Below the pieces are notes generated by a model. It worked only from the letters and a program-made list of their open reading frames with translations. It was not told where the DNA came from and made no database searches. Below are positions 25,010 to 33,366 of a DNA stretch of 64,000 bases, piece by piece (the first letter of the stretch is position 1; every line of letters begins with the position of its first letter). The DNA lies in contig CAZGNO010000006.1 of assembly GCA_964527785.1 (NCBI GenBank), positions 1-64,000 of the forward strand. The letters are read 5' to 3'. The translations under genes and the position numbers were made by a program. Source of the stretch: JADJXV01 sp964527785. GTDB lineage: Bacteria > Bacteroidota > Ignavibacteria > Kapaibacteriales > UBA961.

Positions 25010-26047
25010 ATGAAAGATCATTCGACCCAATCAAGAAAGCAGCAGCACGTTGAACTGTGTGTAAACGAAAGCGTTACTTTTCGGAGTAAAACCAGTGGAT
25101 TTGAACATTATGAATTTATTCATAATGCTCTGCCTGAATGTGATTTTTCGGATGTTTCCACCGAAACTGATTTCCTAGGTGTTTGCTGCATGATGCCGTT
25201 ATTGATTTCATGTATGACCGGCGGTTATCCTGACGCTGAGCGAATTAACCGTGAACTGGCAGAAGTTTGTGAAACACTAAGAATACCTATGGGAGTTGGA
25301 TCGCAGCGACAAGCAATTGAAAACTCAGCATTTCACCGTTCATTTCAGGTTGTACGGGAAAGTGCACCATCTATTCCTATTTTAAGTAATATCGGTGCAT
25401 CCGAAATTGCAAAGATGAAATCGGTAGTTGGCATTCTGCAAATAATTGACCTGATTAAAGCTGATGCTTTGGTAATTCATTTGAATCCCTTGCAAGAACT
25501 TCTACAACCGGAAGGTTCGCCGAATTTTAGAGGGGTTCTTCACGGGATTGAGCGATTAGTACAAGTATTGGAAATCCCTATAATTGTTAAGGAAGTAGGG
25601 GCTGGAATATCCGGTGAAGTAGCCAGCCGCCTGCTTTCAGTAGGTGTCTCAGGTATTGATGTGGCGGGTGCAGGTGGTACAAGCTGGGCGGGAGTGGAAA
25701 TTCTTCGGAATGAGGAACAGGAATCACTTTCCAAATTTTGGGATTGGGGAATTCCAACCGTTGATTGTATCCGGCAAATAGTTCCGCTGAAATCCACACA
25801 TAATTTCACACTCATCTCTTCGGGTGGCATTCATTCTGCAATGGAAATTGCAATCTCGATTGCTTTGGGTGCAGATTTTTGCGGTTCAGCTCGCCCTATG
25901 CTTGCTGCTTTGCTTGCCGGTGGGCAGAAGGAACTTTCCGAACTTCTGAATACATTGCAACTTGATTTGAGAAGAGTTCTTTTTTTGGTTGGTGCTGTAA
26001 AAGTGAGTGAATTGCAAAACATTGAATTGGTAAGAAAAACGTATTGA
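25010..26047 (+). CDS. fni: Type 2 isopentenyl-diphosphate delta-isomerase
   Basis: 345 aa, FMN- and NADPH-dependent interconversion of IPP and DMAPP for isoprenoids (menaquinone tail, undecaprenyl). Motifs are 'PLLISCMTGGYPDAERIN' (~62-79), 'MGVGSQRQA' (~95-103), 'LVIHLNPLQELLQPEG' (~153-168), 'IIVKEVGAGISGEVA' and 'GIDVAGAGGTSWAGVE', and 'SSGGIHSAMEIAISIALGAD' as the C-terminal FMN phosphate site. The type 2 enzyme, not type 1 Idi, is usual in Bacteroidota, archaea and Firmicutes. Likely co-transcribed with dprA. Confidence 0.93.
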   Translation: MKDHSTQSRKQQHVELCVNESVTFRSKTSGFEHYEFIHNALPECDFSDVSTETDFLGVCCMMPLLISCMTGGYPDAERINRELAEVCETLRIPMGVGSQRQAIENSAFHRSFQVVRESAPSIPILSNIGASEIAKMKSVVGILQIIDLIKADALVIHLNPLQELLQPEGSPNFRGVLHGIERLVQVLEIPIIVKEVGAGISGEVASRLLSVGVSGIDVAGAGGTSWAGVEILRNEEQESLSKFWDWGIPTVDCIRQIVPLKSTHNFTLISSGGIHSAMEIAISIALGADFCGSARPMLAALLAGGQKELSELLNTLQLDLRRVLFLVGAVKVSELQNIELVRKTY

Positions 26048-26169
26048 GGTGAAATAATTCATTTTGGATTATTAAGTAGTAGGACAGATTTAACCTAAAA
26101 TTACAACTTGAAAAATTGGAAGGTATTTAGATGTTTAGACAAGTTCAACATGACAAGTCTGATACGTCT

Positions 26170-26188
26170 CCCTGAGCCCGTCGAAGGG
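26170..26188. repeat. Dispersed-repeat motif CCCTGAGCCCGTCGAAGGG
   Basis: This 19-mer lies in the 287-bp gap between fni and recN. It has CCCT/AGGG ends and matches a very widespread environmental-genome intergenic repeat of the 'CCTTCGACGGGCTCAGGG' type. Only one copy is in the window, so the family assignment rests on memory. Confidence 0.45.
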
Positions 26189-26334
26189 TTCAATTGCTTA
26201 CCATATTATTTATACAGTTTTTGTAAAATAACTGTGACCTTTTACTTATATACAGTTTCGTAGCAAAGATTTCAAACCCTAGTAGAGAAACGAAAACTAA
26301 AAACGAATTTTCTTGCAGCAAACATCTCAGAAAT

Positions 26335-28041
26335 ATGCTCAAATTTCTCTCGATTAAAAACTTTGCACTTATTGAGTCCTTGGAGCTGGAGTTCTCTCAT
26401 GGGCTAAATATAATTACAGGTGAAACCGGAGCAGGAAAGTCTATCATAGTTGATGCACTTATGGTAATACTTGGTGAGCGTGCTTCATCTGAAATGATAC
26501 GAAACCAAGCAAGTAAAGCTATTGTCGAGGGTATCTTTAGTATTGAAGGTAATGAAGCTGTAAGCAGATGGCTGTTACGAAACAATTTCGATTCATTTGA
26601 GAAAGAAGTGATTGTCAGGAGAGAACTTACACTGAAAGGTTCGTCCAGATGCTATGTCAATGATTCACCGGCAAGTGTTGGTGTTGTAAAAGAACTGGGA
26701 GATTTATTGGTTGATTTTCACGGTCAGCACGATCATCAGTCATTACTTCGCTCGGAAACACATTTACAACAGTTGGATAGTGCCGGTGGAACAGGTGAAC
26801 TTCTTCAAGAATATGTGGGTTCATATCAACGACTTCTATCGTTAGTCAATACTTTGAGTGATTTGCTAAAACATGAGAACTCAATGAGGCAACAGCAGGA
26901 GTTTCAACAATTTCAATTGGATGAAATAGAACAAATAAATCCTTTAGAAAACGAAGAAGAGTTATTACTTACCGAACTGAAAGTTGTAGAAAATTCAGAG
27001 TATCTCCATTCAGCAACGATGGAAATCTATTCTATGATCTATGATGAAGAAAATTCGCTTCACGGCAAACTTATCAAAGCAAAAAACATACTGGGGGAAT
27101 TACAGAAAATTGACAAGAGTTTTACAGATTATTATACAGAATGTCAGTCGGCAATTGTTATAATGCAAGAGGTTGCTGTATTTTCACAGAATTACAACTC
27201 TCAGATTGAAGTTCAGCCGGAGCGGCTTGAATTCATACGACAAAGAATAGGGAAGTTGCAGCGACTTCGTAAAAAATATGGCAGCTATGAGGAAGTTTTC
27301 AAGCAATGGGAATTTTTCAAACATGAACTTGGTTTGGTAGAAAATTTTGAAAAAGAGATTGAGCGGCTCAGTAAAGAAATTCTTAATGAACAGATAACAC
27401 TTGGAAGCATTGCTCAACGTCTTTCAACTAAGCGTTCGGAGATTGCAAAATCCCTTGAGGATTCTATTGTTTCTACTCTGAAAACCCTGGGTATCCCGAA
27501 TGCTGAATTTAAAGTGGTTATCACCTGTAAAGAAAATTCAGAAGAAAAAGTAGTTGCTGTTATTGACGGTAAGAAATTTTATGCATATCCAAATGGGATT
27601 GATATAGTTGAATTCTATATTTCTACCAACAGCGGGGAAGAACCCCGACCGCTTGCAAAGGTGGCTTCCGGTGGTGAAATATCACGTGTGATGCTCGCAT
27701 TAAAGACAATTTTAGCAAAGCAAGACCGATTGCCTATGCTTGTTTTTGATGAGATAGACACCGGAATTAGCGGGCGAATTTCACAGAAAGTAGGAATTGC
27801 ATTAAAAAAACTTGCAAGCTACCACCAGATTATTGCAATCACTCATCAGCCGCAAATTGCTGCTTTGGCTGATGCACATTTAGCAGTCGTTAAAATAGAG
27901 TCAAACGGCAGGGCAGTGGTCAGTGCAGCGTTTTTGCAGTCAGAAAAACGAATACATGAAATTGCAAAACTATTGAGTGGTGAAAAAATCACCGCTACCT
28001 CGATTGAAAGTGCAAAAGAACTTATGGAAATACCGGTTTAG
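26335..28041 (+). CDS. recN: DNA repair protein RecN
   Basis: 568 aa SMC-like ATPase acting in double-strand break repair. Walker A 'GETGAGKSIIVDALMV' (~28-43), the RecN-specific 'FHGQHDHQSLL' (~123-133), a central coiled coil (~155-370), the signature 'KVASGGEISRVMLALK' (~442-457), Walker B 'MLVFDEIDTGISGR' (~469-482) and the His switch 'AITHQPQIA' are all visible. Length and order are standard. It is 12 bp upstream of the HD-domain gene, so probably bicistronic. Confidence 0.96.
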   Translation: MLKFLSIKNFALIESLELEFSHGLNIITGETGAGKSIIVDALMVILGERASSEMIRNQASKAIVEGIFSIEGNEAVSRWLLRNNFDSFEKEVIVRRELTLKGSSRCYVNDSPASVGVVKELGDLLVDFHGQHDHQSLLRSETHLQQLDSAGGTGELLQEYVGSYQRLLSLVNTLSDLLKHENSMRQQQEFQQFQLDEIEQINPLENEEELLLTELKVVENSEYLHSATMEIYSMIYDEENSLHGKLIKAKNILGELQKIDKSFTDYYTECQSAIVIMQEVAVFSQNYNSQIEVQPERLEFIRQRIGKLQRLRKKYGSYEEVFKQWEFFKHELGLVENFEKEIERLSKEILNEQITLGSIAQRLSTKRSEIAKSLEDSIVSTLKTLGIPNAEFKVVITCKENSEEKVVAVIDGKKFYAYPNGIDIVEFYISTNSGEEPRPLAKVASGGEISRVMLALKTILAKQDRLPMLVFDEIDTGISGRISQKVGIALKKLASYHQIIAITHQPQIAALADAHLAVVKIESNGRAVVSAAFLQSEKRIHEIAKLLSGEKITATSIESAKELMEIPV

Positions 28042-28053
28042 GAGAACTATTGT

Positions 28054-28659
28054 ATGGCAAACTACAACCAAACAACACTAACACGTATTGAACTCGAAGA
28101 ATCACTGGTTCAACATTGCAATCCAATGGAACTAAATAAGGTTATGAGTGCTTTCGAGCTTTCTGAAAGCGTTCACGAAGGACAAACCCGCGGCGATGGA
28201 AGTGTGTATTTTTACCATTGCACAAGAGTTTGTAAGATACTGCTTCATGAGATGGGAATTACTGATGTTGATGTCCTTTCAGCTGCGCTTCTGCATGATG
28301 TTATCGAGGACTCGCCAACACTTTCAGCGTCTGTTTTGGAATATAATTTCGGTACATACGTCGCCTATATCGTAGAAATTCTTTCGAAAGATTTGGAGAG
28401 ACGAGAAGTTGAGCCGGAAGAAGTTGACAAAGAGCATATAGAACTCCTTAAACAATCAAGTTCTGATTGTTTACTTATCAAACTTGCTGCTCGTTTAGAT
28501 AATTTCAGATGTCTTGAGTTCAATTTAAAACGCAACCCTCACCGTTATATCCAGGAAACAGAAGAGTTATACATTCCTCTTGCTGAAAATTCAATCATAT
28601 CTCATTTAAATTATTTAGTAGTTGAATTGAAAAAAGAGCGGAATAAGTTTTTGGGATGA
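28054..28659 (+). CDS. Stand-alone HD-domain protein of the SpoT/Mesh1 (p)ppGpp hydrolase type
   Basis: 201 aa covering only the hydrolase domain, without synthetase, TGS or ACT domains. The motifs 'SVYFYHCTRVCKIL' (metal His ~55) and 'ALLHDVIEDSP' (His81-Asp82, catalytic Glu85-Asp86) are intact. The third metal motif, normally KLADRLHN, reads KLAARLDN (~143-150): the metal-binding Asp is Ala and the following His is Asp. The family removes pyrophosphate from (p)ppGpp. With one Mn ligand missing, this copy may be inactive, act on another nucleotide or serve regulation. It follows recN by 12 bp. Confidence 0.8.
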   Translation: MANYNQTTLTRIELEESLVQHCNPMELNKVMSAFELSESVHEGQTRGDGSVYFYHCTRVCKILLHEMGITDVDVLSAALLHDVIEDSPTLSASVLEYNFGTYVAYIVEILSKDLERREVEPEEVDKEHIELLKQSSSDCLLIKLAARLDNFRCLEFNLKRNPHRYIQETEELYIPLAENSIISHLNYLVVELKKERNKFLG

Positions 28660-28704
28660 ATTCGTTTATCCTTGCAAAAATGCACCTAACAATCTAAAAT
28701 CAGT

Positions 28705-29121
28705 ATGCTCGACCGCTTAGCCGACCTTTTGCTTTTTCGCTATACAAATCAGGGGAAAGACGATAATACAAATGCCAAACCCTACATTACTATGGGTTCG
28801 ATTGTATGGGGAGGACTCGTCCGAACCGGTCTCATTGTCGTTACCAGTTGGGCATTAGTAGAATATTTCGAGTTGCGTGATTATTGGATGGTTCCGTTGC
28901 TTGCCATTGTGGGCTTGGTAATATATCCTGCCTATCGTCAGTATTATCACTTTACGGGTCGTATTGAAGTAATGCAAGAAGAAACGATGTGCGGTTCTTG
29001 CAAACATTTTGACCCTACCAGTCAGCTTTGCAGGATTTATGACGAACACGTCAGTACAACGTATATTCCTTGCGAAGGTGATAGTTGGGAACCGCTCACC
29101 TATGAAGAAAGAGCACAATAA
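28705..29121 (+). CDS. Small membrane protein with C-terminal Cys4 motif
   Basis: 138 aa, not assigned to a family I know. Two transmembrane helices (~31-51 'GSIVWGGLVRTGLIVVTSWAL' and ~63-77 'VPLLAIVGLVIYPAY') are followed by a soluble tail with Cys in 'MCGSCKHFDPTSQLCRIYDE' and 'YIPCEGDSWEP', a C-x2-C-x9-C-x14-C pattern that could bind Zn or a cluster. It lies between the HD protein gene and tRNA-His. Coding potential is good, with an ATG start and length well above random frames. Function unknown. Confidence 0.65.
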   Translation: MLDRLADLLLFRYTNQGKDDNTNAKPYITMGSIVWGGLVRTGLIVVTSWALVEYFELRDYWMVPLLAIVGLVIYPAYRQYYHFTGRIEVMQEETMCGSCKHFDPTSQLCRIYDEHVSTTYIPCEGDSWEPLTYEERAQ

Positions 29122-29165
29122 ACAGAAAACATAAACATATCATTCCTAATAATTTTGAAATTCCT

Positions 29166-29197
29166 TTTGCGTAGGAAGCTATAAAATGATATTTTTG
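29166..29197 (+). promoter_or_regulatory. Bacteroidota-type promoter of tRNA-His
   Basis: TTTG (29166-29169), exactly 20 nt, then TATTTTTG (29190-29197) matches the Bacteroidota consensus TTTG-N20-TAnnTTTG at every defined base. The tRNA 5' end is 12 nt downstream. Confidence 0.75.
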
Positions 29198-29208
29198 CAG
29201 ATGTCAAT

Positions 29209-29282
29209 GGCGAACGTAGCTCAGTTGGTAGAGCAGCGGTTTGTGGTTCCGCTGGTCGTGGGTTCAAGCCCCATCGTTCGCC
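29209..29282 (+). tRNA. tRNA-His (anticodon GTG)
   Basis: A cloverleaf folds completely: acceptor GCGAACG/CGTTCGC, D-arm GCTC/GAGC, anticodon stem GCGGT/TCCGC with loop TTGTGGT (GTG), T-arm GTGGG/CCCAT with TTCAAGC. The extra G at 29209 (G-1) faces C73 at 29282, the identity element unique to tRNA-His. CCA is not encoded. The closing anticodon pair is U-U, slightly unusual. Confidence 0.95.
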
Positions 29283-29298
29283 CAACGTAATGATTAAT

Positions 29299-29332
29299 AA
29301 GGGTGTTGCACATCAGCAATACCCTTTCTTTT
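29299..29332 (+). terminator. Terminator of tRNA-His
   Basis: AAGGGTGTTGC (29299-29309) pairs with GCAATACCCTT (29316-29326), an 11-bp stem with one G-U pair and a 6-nt loop, followed by TCTTTTT. Confidence 0.8.
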
Positions 29333-29401
29333 TGAGAAGTATTATAGTGGCTTTATCAGTATATTTTAATACTATTCATTGGTTTTGAGGAGATAGATAG
29401 T

Positions 29402-30427
29402 ATGCGTTACAAACTTTTAGGTAAAAGCGGTATTCGCGTTTCAGAAATATGTCTTGGTACAATGACTTTTGGTGAGGAATGGGGTTGGGGAGCCGGTAAA
29501 GAAGAAAGCCGTCGTATATTTGATGCTTTTGTTGAAAAAGGCGGTAATTTTATTGATACAGCAAACCGCTATACTGAAGGTACAAGCGAAAAGTATGTGG
29601 GTGATTTTATTGCCACCGATCGTGAACGATATGTCCTTGCTACAAAATACTCACTGTTTACAAGGCGTGATGATGTTAGTGCATCCGGTAACAATCGCAA
29701 AAGCATGGTTCAATCGCTAGAGCAAAGTTTGGAGCGTCTCAGGACAGATTATATTGATCTTTATTGGGTTCATGCTTGGGATTTTATGACACCCGAAGAA
29801 GAAGTAATGAGAGCATTAGAGGATATGATACGTGCAGGAAAGATTCTGACAATCGGTGTTTCGGACACTCCTGCATGGATAGTTTCCCGTGCAAATACAA
29901 TTAGTGAAATGCGGGGATGGTCTCAATTTGTAGGGTTGCAAATTGAATATAGTTTAACCCAGCGAACAGTAGAACGGGAACTTACTCCACTTGCTCGCAG
30001 TTTCGATATGGCAGTTTTGGCATGGGCGCCGCTAGCTGGTGGAGCTCTCACAGGAAAATATTTAGACAGTAGTGATTCTACAAAACGACTTAATCCGCTC
30101 AGCGCACGATTAAATGAAAAAAATACAGCTATAGCTCGTGAAGTAGTGTCAATTGCCGGAGAAATTGGCTGTAAACCTTCTTCGGTAGCGATAAATTGGC
30201 TTCGTAAACAAAGCGGAGTTGTGATTCCATTAGTCGGCGCAAGAACGGTTACTCAAATCGAAGAGAATTTAGAATGCCTCAATTATGATTTGGCACCTGA
30301 ACACATTACGCGATTGAATGAAGTAAGTGCAATAGAACTTGGCTTCCCACACGATTTTTTCAATAAAACTAAAGATATTATTTTTGGTGGTATGGTTGAC
30401 AGCATTGATAATCATTTGGTAAAATAA
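29402..30427 (+). CDS. Aldo/keto reductase
   Basis: 341 aa NADPH-dependent (beta/alpha)8 oxidoreductase. The catalytic tetrad is visible: Asp and Tyr in 'FIDTANRYTEGTSEKYVG' (~51-68), Lys in 'VLATKYSLF' (~83) and His in 'LYWVHAWDF' (~120). 'LTPLARSFDMAVLAWAPLAGGALTGKY' and the C-terminal 'VVIPLVGARTVTQIEENL' (phosphate loop of NADPH) match the YajO/Tas-like subgroup that acts on aromatic or aliphatic aldehydes. Substrate unknown. ATG 29402 follows GAGGAG at a good distance. Confidence 0.9.
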   Translation: MRYKLLGKSGIRVSEICLGTMTFGEEWGWGAGKEESRRIFDAFVEKGGNFIDTANRYTEGTSEKYVGDFIATDRERYVLATKYSLFTRRDDVSASGNNRKSMVQSLEQSLERLRTDYIDLYWVHAWDFMTPEEEVMRALEDMIRAGKILTIGVSDTPAWIVSRANTISEMRGWSQFVGLQIEYSLTQRTVERELTPLARSFDMAVLAWAPLAGGALTGKYLDSSDSTKRLNPLSARLNEKNTAIAREVVSIAGEIGCKPSSVAINWLRKQSGVVIPLVGARTVTQIEENLECLNYDLAPEHITRLNEVSAIELGFPHDFFNKTKDIIFGGMVDSIDNHLVK

Positions 30428-30452
30428 ATTTATACTTCAATTGATATGAGTG

Positions 30453-30929
30453 ATGCAATTCTTACAGAAAACTAAGGTGGATACTGCAAGTAGTAAAAAG
30501 AAAATCATTTTTCTGTCAATTATTTTAAGTTTGGTTGCAATTTTAGCATTGACTGCAATTGGATTTGGTTTCGGAATTAACTTCAAGGGAAGCACAGAAA
30601 TTGCTTTGAGATTCTCAAAAAAAATTAATATTGATGAAATCAAACCGGTTATTAATAAGTTATTTGAAGATGCAGAAATTAAACACTTTAAACATGAAAA
30701 TCAGTTTGTAATTCATGTTGATAATTCCAATGGGGAAGTAACTGAAGATATAATTAATGCGCTTCAAGCTAAATACTCTGCTGAGAAAATTACTCTTCTT
30801 CGCTTAGATGTTGTTGGACATGATGTATATAAAAAATCATACATGAATATAAGTATACCTATCGTTCTAACGTTCATTTGCATGATACTGTTTATAAACA
30901 TACGGCTTTGGTTTTCTCTTAATAAATAG
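30453..30929 (+). CDS. Half-length SecF paralogue (TM1, P1 domain, TM2 only)
   Basis: 158 aa, clearly a partial copy of the SecF encoded 2.5 kb downstream. My hand alignment gives 46 identities in the first 85 residues ('GINFKGSTEIALRFSKKIN' vs 'GIDFEGGTEIALKFSEKIN'; 'AEIKHFKHENQF' vs 'AEIKSYGKENQF'). It keeps TM1, the first periplasmic domain and TM2, then stops after 'LFINIRLWFSLNK', so TM3-TM6 with the SecF channel signature are missing. The remaining frame has no stop, so it is either a recent pseudogene or a retained small membrane protein. GTG 30450 is an alternative start. Confidence 0.8.
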   Translation: MQFLQKTKVDTASSKKKIIFLSIILSLVAILALTAIGFGFGINFKGSTEIALRFSKKINIDEIKPVINKLFEDAEIKHFKHENQFVIHVDNSNGEVTEDIINALQAKYSAEKITLLRLDVVGHDVYKKSYMNISIPIVLTFICMILFINIRLWFSLNK

Positions 30930-31269
30930 ACTTACTCATCAGCTTTGATTGTGAATCAGGATTTTCCTTTAAACAATTAGTGTATATAATGGTCAATTTC
31001 TGAGTAACGATTTTGAAACATTGTTATAATCAGTGTAGTTTGAAACAGAACGTAATCTTTGTGAAAACAATTTCAATACTTTATACAAATTAAATATTCT
31101 TGGTTTCCTAAATTTTACTTGCAAAAACTATTCGGTTTTTAATGAAAACAAGTCAGATTATGAAAATTCATTGGTTATTTGATAACAGAACACTATATTC
31201 GTAACTTCTTTTTGGCAGGCATTGCCTGATTTTGATGAATTCATGCAGACTAACTCTGGAGGTAACACC
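30930..31269 (+). other. Gene-free stretch upstream of secD
   Basis: 340 bp, very AT-rich, with no recognisable gene. I looked for the missing second half of the SecF copy in all forward frames and saw none. It presumably carries the secD promoter, but no site matches TTTG-N20-TAnnTTTG well. The final bases contain GGAGGT (31258-31263), the ribosome binding site that decides the secD start. Confidence 0.5.
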
Positions 31270-33348
31270 TTGAAACCCAATCTATTCTGGAAGTATTTTA
31301 TTGTCATTGCCCCTCTGATTGCAGCCGGCTTTCTGCTGTATCCTACCTATCGCTCAAGCGATTTGGAGAAGCAAGAAAAGAAATTTATGGATGCAAACGG
31401 GAACGTAATTGATTCTGTCGGACTTGCAAATTTCAAGAACAAGTACGATGAAGATATCAAGAACAATAAATCCAAACGTATCAAACTTGGGCTTGATTTG
31501 CGTGGAGGAATGTATGTGATGCTTGAAGTAGATGTGGTTCAACTTCTCAAAGAAGCTGCTTCTCGTGATGCTATTGATGATATTTTCGAAAAAGTGATTG
31601 AAAAAACGAAACAAGAAACTGACATTGACGAATCCCAAAATGTGTTAGATGTTTTTCTTAAAAATTTCAATTCAATCGCAAAATCGCAAGGTCGAACCCT
31701 GATTAATTATTATGAAGTCAGCGGTGAAATATCTGAAGAGAAGATTGTAGAAAAACTCAAAAAAGATATTGATGACGCAGTTGATCAAGCAAAAGAAGTA
31801 ATTCGCCAGCGTATTGATAAATATGGCGTGAGCGAACCATCCATTCAAAAGCAAGGTTCGCGTAGAATAGTTCTGGAGCTTCCAGGTGTAAATAATGAAG
31901 TAGAAATGCGCCAACTGCTGCAAACTACAGCTCGACTTGAGTTTAAGTTGGTTCGTAACAATCAGGAAATTGTTCGTGCATTCTACAGAATTGACGAATA
32001 CTTGGCAAAAAGTAAAAAAGGAACCCTAGCCAAAGTTGACACTGCAAAAACCGACTCTACACTTGCTAAAGTAGACTCAACAAAAGTTGACACATCGTCT
32101 GTAGCTGTGAATGCCGCTGATTCTCTTAAAAAAGATTCTGCTGCGAAAGCAGTTGATACTTCAAATCCGTATGCCGGACTTCCTAAAGAAGAACAGCAAA
32201 AGCAATATGAACTGGATCATCCGTTCACATCGCTTTTCATTTCTTATTTTGTTCAAAATGAGAAATCACAGCCAATCAGTTACATTAAAGATGATTTTCC
32301 TGAAGGCGAATATTTCTTCCAAATTCCACTCTCGACATACGAAAGATTTAATAAAATCATTGAGCGTTCAGACATCAAACGATTGATTCCAAATGATTTG
32401 CAAATCCTTCGTTCTGCAAAATCAAGCAGCCCGCTTAATGCAACAAACCCGATCTTCAGCTTGTACTCTCTTAAACGTGATCCTGAATTAAAGGGAGACG
32501 TGGTAACAAATGCTCGTGCATCATTCGACCCGCAAACAAATACACCTGTTGTATTAATGGAAATGGATGCGGACGGCGCTGCAAGTTGGGCAAGAATTAC
32601 CGGAGCGAATGTTAATAAGAAAATCGGAATTGTACTTGACGATCAAGTATATTCAGCTCCAAATGTTATTCAAAAAATCACGGGCGGCAGTTCGCAAATT
32701 ACCGGTATGCAAAATTCGGAAGAAGCACACCTTCTGGAAATCGTCCTTAAAGCCGGTGCACTTAAAGCTCCCGTTAAAATTATCGAGGAACGCGTTGTAG
32801 GTCCATCATTAGGAGAGGATTCTATTAATAGCGGTCTTACTGCAAGTGCAATCGCGTTTTTAATTGTTGTTCTCTTTATGGGAATTTACTATTCGACAGG
32901 CGGAATAGTTGCTAATATTGCAGTGCTTATTAACGTAACGCTTATCATGGCAACACTCCCGCTTTTTCAAGGTACACTCACTTTACCTGGGATTGCAGGT
33001 ATTATCCTGACAATTGCTATGGCTGTGGATGCAAACATTCTGATATTTGAACGTGTACGTGAAGAGCTTGCTCGTGGCAGGTCAAACCGAGGTGCAATTG
33101 ATGAAGGATTCAGCAAGGCACTTACAGCGGTTATTGATACACACATTACTACATTTATTACCGGACTTATCCTGTTTTTCTTGGGTACAGGTCCAATTCA
33201 AGGGTTTGCGCTAACACTGATGATCGGTATCTTGAGTACCTTCTTTACTGCTATTACTGTTTCACGTGCTATCATTGAAATATTAGTATCTCGTAAAGCA
33301 TCGGGAATGATTAGCTTCGGACAACCTAAATCTTTAAAAACCTCTTGA
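31270..33348 (+). CDS. secD: Protein translocase subunit SecD
   Basis: About 692 aa, longer than the ~610 of many SecD proteins because of a Lys/Asp/Ser/Ala-rich insert with repeated 'KVDTAKTDSTLAKVDSTKVD' (~255-300) inside the periplasmic region. Conserved parts are 'LGLDLRGGMYVMLEV' in the P1 start, 'PTVVLMEMDADGAASWARIT'-like P1 head ('TPVVLMEMD'), and the six-helix bundle with 'GLTASAIAFLIVVLFMGIYY', 'TLPGIAGIILTIAMAVDANILIFERVREEL' and the C-terminal helices. SecD with SecF uses proton flow to pull secreted proteins out of SecYEG. GGAGGT (31258-31263) followed by TTG 31270 and 'KPNLFWKYF' fits the family start; ATG 31243 is the alternative. Confidence 0.93.
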   Translation: MKPNLFWKYFIVIAPLIAAGFLLYPTYRSSDLEKQEKKFMDANGNVIDSVGLANFKNKYDEDIKNNKSKRIKLGLDLRGGMYVMLEVDVVQLLKEAASRDAIDDIFEKVIEKTKQETDIDESQNVLDVFLKNFNSIAKSQGRTLINYYEVSGEISEEKIVEKLKKDIDDAVDQAKEVIRQRIDKYGVSEPSIQKQGSRRIVLELPGVNNEVEMRQLLQTTARLEFKLVRNNQEIVRAFYRIDEYLAKSKKGTLAKVDTAKTDSTLAKVDSTKVDTSSVAVNAADSLKKDSAAKAVDTSNPYAGLPKEEQQKQYELDHPFTSLFISYFVQNEKSQPISYIKDDFPEGEYFFQIPLSTYERFNKIIERSDIKRLIPNDLQILRSAKSSSPLNATNPIFSLYSLKRDPELKGDVVTNARASFDPQTNTPVVLMEMDADGAASWARITGANVNKKIGIVLDDQVYSAPNVIQKITGGSSQITGMQNSEEAHLLEIVLKAGALKAPVKIIEERVVGPSLGEDSINSGLTASAIAFLIVVLFMGIYYSTGGIVANIAVLINVTLIMATLPLFQGTLTLPGIAGIILTIAMAVDANILIFERVREELARGRSNRGAIDEGFSKALTAVIDTHITTFITGLILFFLGTGPIQGFALTLMIGILSTFFTAITVSRAIIEILVSRKASGMISFGQPKSLKTS

Positions 33349-33366
33349 TTCTGGAGAAAATATACA

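Noticed and set aside
30930..31269. The missing second half of the SecF copy, frameshifted
   Set aside because: I looked for 'VGFSVNDTVIIFDRVREN'-like residues in all three forward frames and found none; the sequence is AT-rich without coding features.
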